Of a DNA stretch of 5,796 nt, positions 4,900 to 5,796 are shown piece after piece. Source of the DNA: Pseudomonadota bacterium. Its GTDB lineage: Bacteria > Desulfobacterota > Desulfobacteria > Desulfobacterales > Desulfobacteraceae. A program made the position numbers and the translations under genes. How positions within the stretch are numbered: position 1 is the stretch's first letter; every line of letters begins with the position of its first letter. The notes below the pieces were generated by a model. The model saw only the letters and a program-made list of their open reading frames with translations. It was not told where the DNA came from and ran no database searches. The DNA lies in the NCBI GenBank assembly GCA_018816605.1, contig JAHIVS010000079.1, forward strand, positions 1-5,796, in the 5' to 3' direction.

Positions 4900-5796
4900 C
4901 GGCATTAAAAATTTGTGCACCGGGCGGCTTTACAACGGTTCAGGACAGGGGCAGATTCGGATTCCAGCAAATGGGGGTCCCGGTTTCCGGCGCCCTTGAC
5001 CTTTCTGCCTTTCGGCTGGCAAACCTGCTGGTGGGAAATGATGACACCTGTGCCGGCCTTGAGATAACCGTTATGGGGCCGAAAATTGAAATTTTAAAAG
5101 AGATGGACATTGCCCTCACCGGCGCAAAAATGGCCATGACCCTGAATGATCAGCCCGTTGAACAATGGACCTCCATCCGGGTCAGGCCCAAGGATATCCT
5201 GACCATCTCCATGGTTCAACAGGGGTGCCGGGCCTATCTTGCCGTCAGCGGCGGCATAAAGGTTCCCAGAATCATGGGCAGCTATGCCACCTATGTGGGG
5301 GGAAAAATCGGTGGATTCATGGGAAGACCCCTTCAGCAAGGAGATATCCTTGAAACCCATGACGCAGCCTTGCTCAAAACCCCCCGCCTCCTGCCGCCGG
5401 AAGACATTCCGGAATATCCTGCCCAGGCCCTTATTCGTGTGCTTTGGGGCCCCCAGGACCATTATTTTGATGTGGACCCCCCCCCCCTGCTGGGCACCCC
5501 CTATATGGTGACAACAAAGGCGGACCGCATGGGCTACCGCCTTCAGGGCAGTGCGGTTCCCATAAAAAAAAACATGCCCAAAAGCATTGTTTCGGAACCG
5601 GCCATGCCCGGCAGCATCCAGATCCCGCCCGATGGACAGCCCATCATCCTATTGGTGGAACAGACCGTTGGCGGGTATGCCAAAATTGCCACCGTGATTT
5701 CCACGGACCTGCCCAGGGTGGCTCAGACCACCCCCGGTGATCGTGTCCAGTTTGAAAAAATTGATCTGGAATCCGCCCATCGTCTCCACAGGGAAG
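4896..5796 (+). CDS. pxpC: 5-oxoprolinase subunit PxpC (KipA/AHS2-like), 3' truncated by window end
   Basis: Third 5-oxoprolinase subunit, with the AHS2/CT_A_B domain that pairs with PxpB. Three hundred codons are present with no stop; family members are usually about 310-340 residues, so only a short C-terminal tail is missing. The ATG at 4896 overlaps the pxpB stop (ATGA), with GGAGGAA (4884-4890) upstream. Motifs: P9-G-G-F-T-T-V-Q-D-R-G-R20; G27-V-P-V-S-G-A-L-D35; A42-N43; S117-G-G-I120; G185-P-Q-D-H-Y-F191; A209-D-R-M-G-Y-R-L216; I241-Q-I-P-P-D-G-Q-P249; E255-Q-T-V-G-G-Y261. The last motif is one residue shorter than the common D-x-Q-T-T-G-G-Y form. The reading frame is unbroken across an 11-C run (5477-5487, encoding part of D194 and P195-P197) and a 9-A run (5564-5572). 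The domain is related to parts of urea amidolyase, but pxpAB context makes 5-oxoprolinase the best call. Confidence 0.93.
   Translation, partial: MTALKICAPGGFTTVQDRGRFGFQQMGVPVSGALDLSAFRLANLLVGNDDTCAGLEITVMGPKIEILKEMDIALTGAKMAMTLNDQPVEQWTSIRVRPKDILTISMVQQGCRAYLAVSGGIKVPRIMGSYATYVGGKIGGFMGRPLQQGDILETHDAALLKTPRLLPPEDIPEYPAQALIRVLWGPQDHYFDVDPPPLLGTPYMVTTKADRMGYRLQGSAVPIKKNMPKSIVSEPAMPGSIQIPPDGQPIILLVEQTVGGYAKIATVISTDLPRVAQTTPGDRVQFEKIDLESAHRLHRE
5477..5487 (+). repeat. 11-base poly-C tract inside pxpC
   Basis: Eleven consecutive C bases encode the last base of D194, P195-P197 and the first base of L198 of PxpC. The motifs on both sides (GPQDHYF before, ADRMGYR after) are in the same frame, so 11 is the functional length. 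Loss of one C would bring a TGA at 5509-5511 into frame within about eight codons. Such tracts are slippage-prone and are also a common sequencing or assembly error site. Confidence 0.8.

Noticed and set aside
5477..5487. Frameshift in pxpC at the C11 run
   Set aside because: Family motifs on both sides are in one frame, so no frameshift exists in this sequence.

Overview
The window reads as one plus-strand catabolic gene cluster: the 3' end of a GntR/FCD-type regulator, a complete three-part TRAP transporter (dctP, dctQ, dctM), then the genes for the ATP-dependent 5-oxoprolinase PxpA, PxpB and PxpC, with pxpC running off the right edge. All seven genes point the same way. Nothing supports a mobile element, CRISPR array, tRNA or rRNA, and no minus-strand gene is credible.

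Layout. 1-444: C-terminal part of the regulator, whose DNA-binding half lies left of the window. 445-505: short gap with a GAAA-loop hairpin, a spaced inverted repeat and a strong ribosome binding site. 506-1495: dctP, with signal peptide. 1496-1584: gap with a strong 30-base hairpin. 1585-2088: dctQ. 2088-3398: dctM. 3413-4186: pxpA. 4186-4899: pxpB. 4896-5796: pxpC, partial, with 300 codons present. Junctions from dctQ onward are tight: a 1-base overlap at dctQ/dctM, 14 bases at dctM/pxpA, a 1-base overlap at pxpA/pxpB and a 4-base overlap at pxpB/pxpC. This is what one polycistronic mRNA would look like.

How the genes fit together (inference from family knowledge and context): DctP would capture an organic acid in the periplasm and DctQM would import it using the Na+ gradient. 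PxpABC would open the 5-oxoproline (pyroglutamate) ring with ATP to give L-glutamate. The simplest reading is a pyroglutamate scavenging operon controlled by the upstream regulator. Some DctP proteins are known to bind pyroglutamate, which fits, but the substrate cannot be proven from the sequence.

Organism: Gram-negative, shown by the periplasmic binding protein and TRAP system. The moderate GC content, GGAG-type ribosome binding sites and TRAP-rich catabolic style are compatible with a Desulfobacterota member such as the Desulfobacteraceae, but this assignment is an impression and is weakly supported.

I found no clearly undescribed system. The most interesting points are the transporter/5-oxoprolinase coupling, the two structured gaps around dctP, and an 11-C tract inside pxpC.
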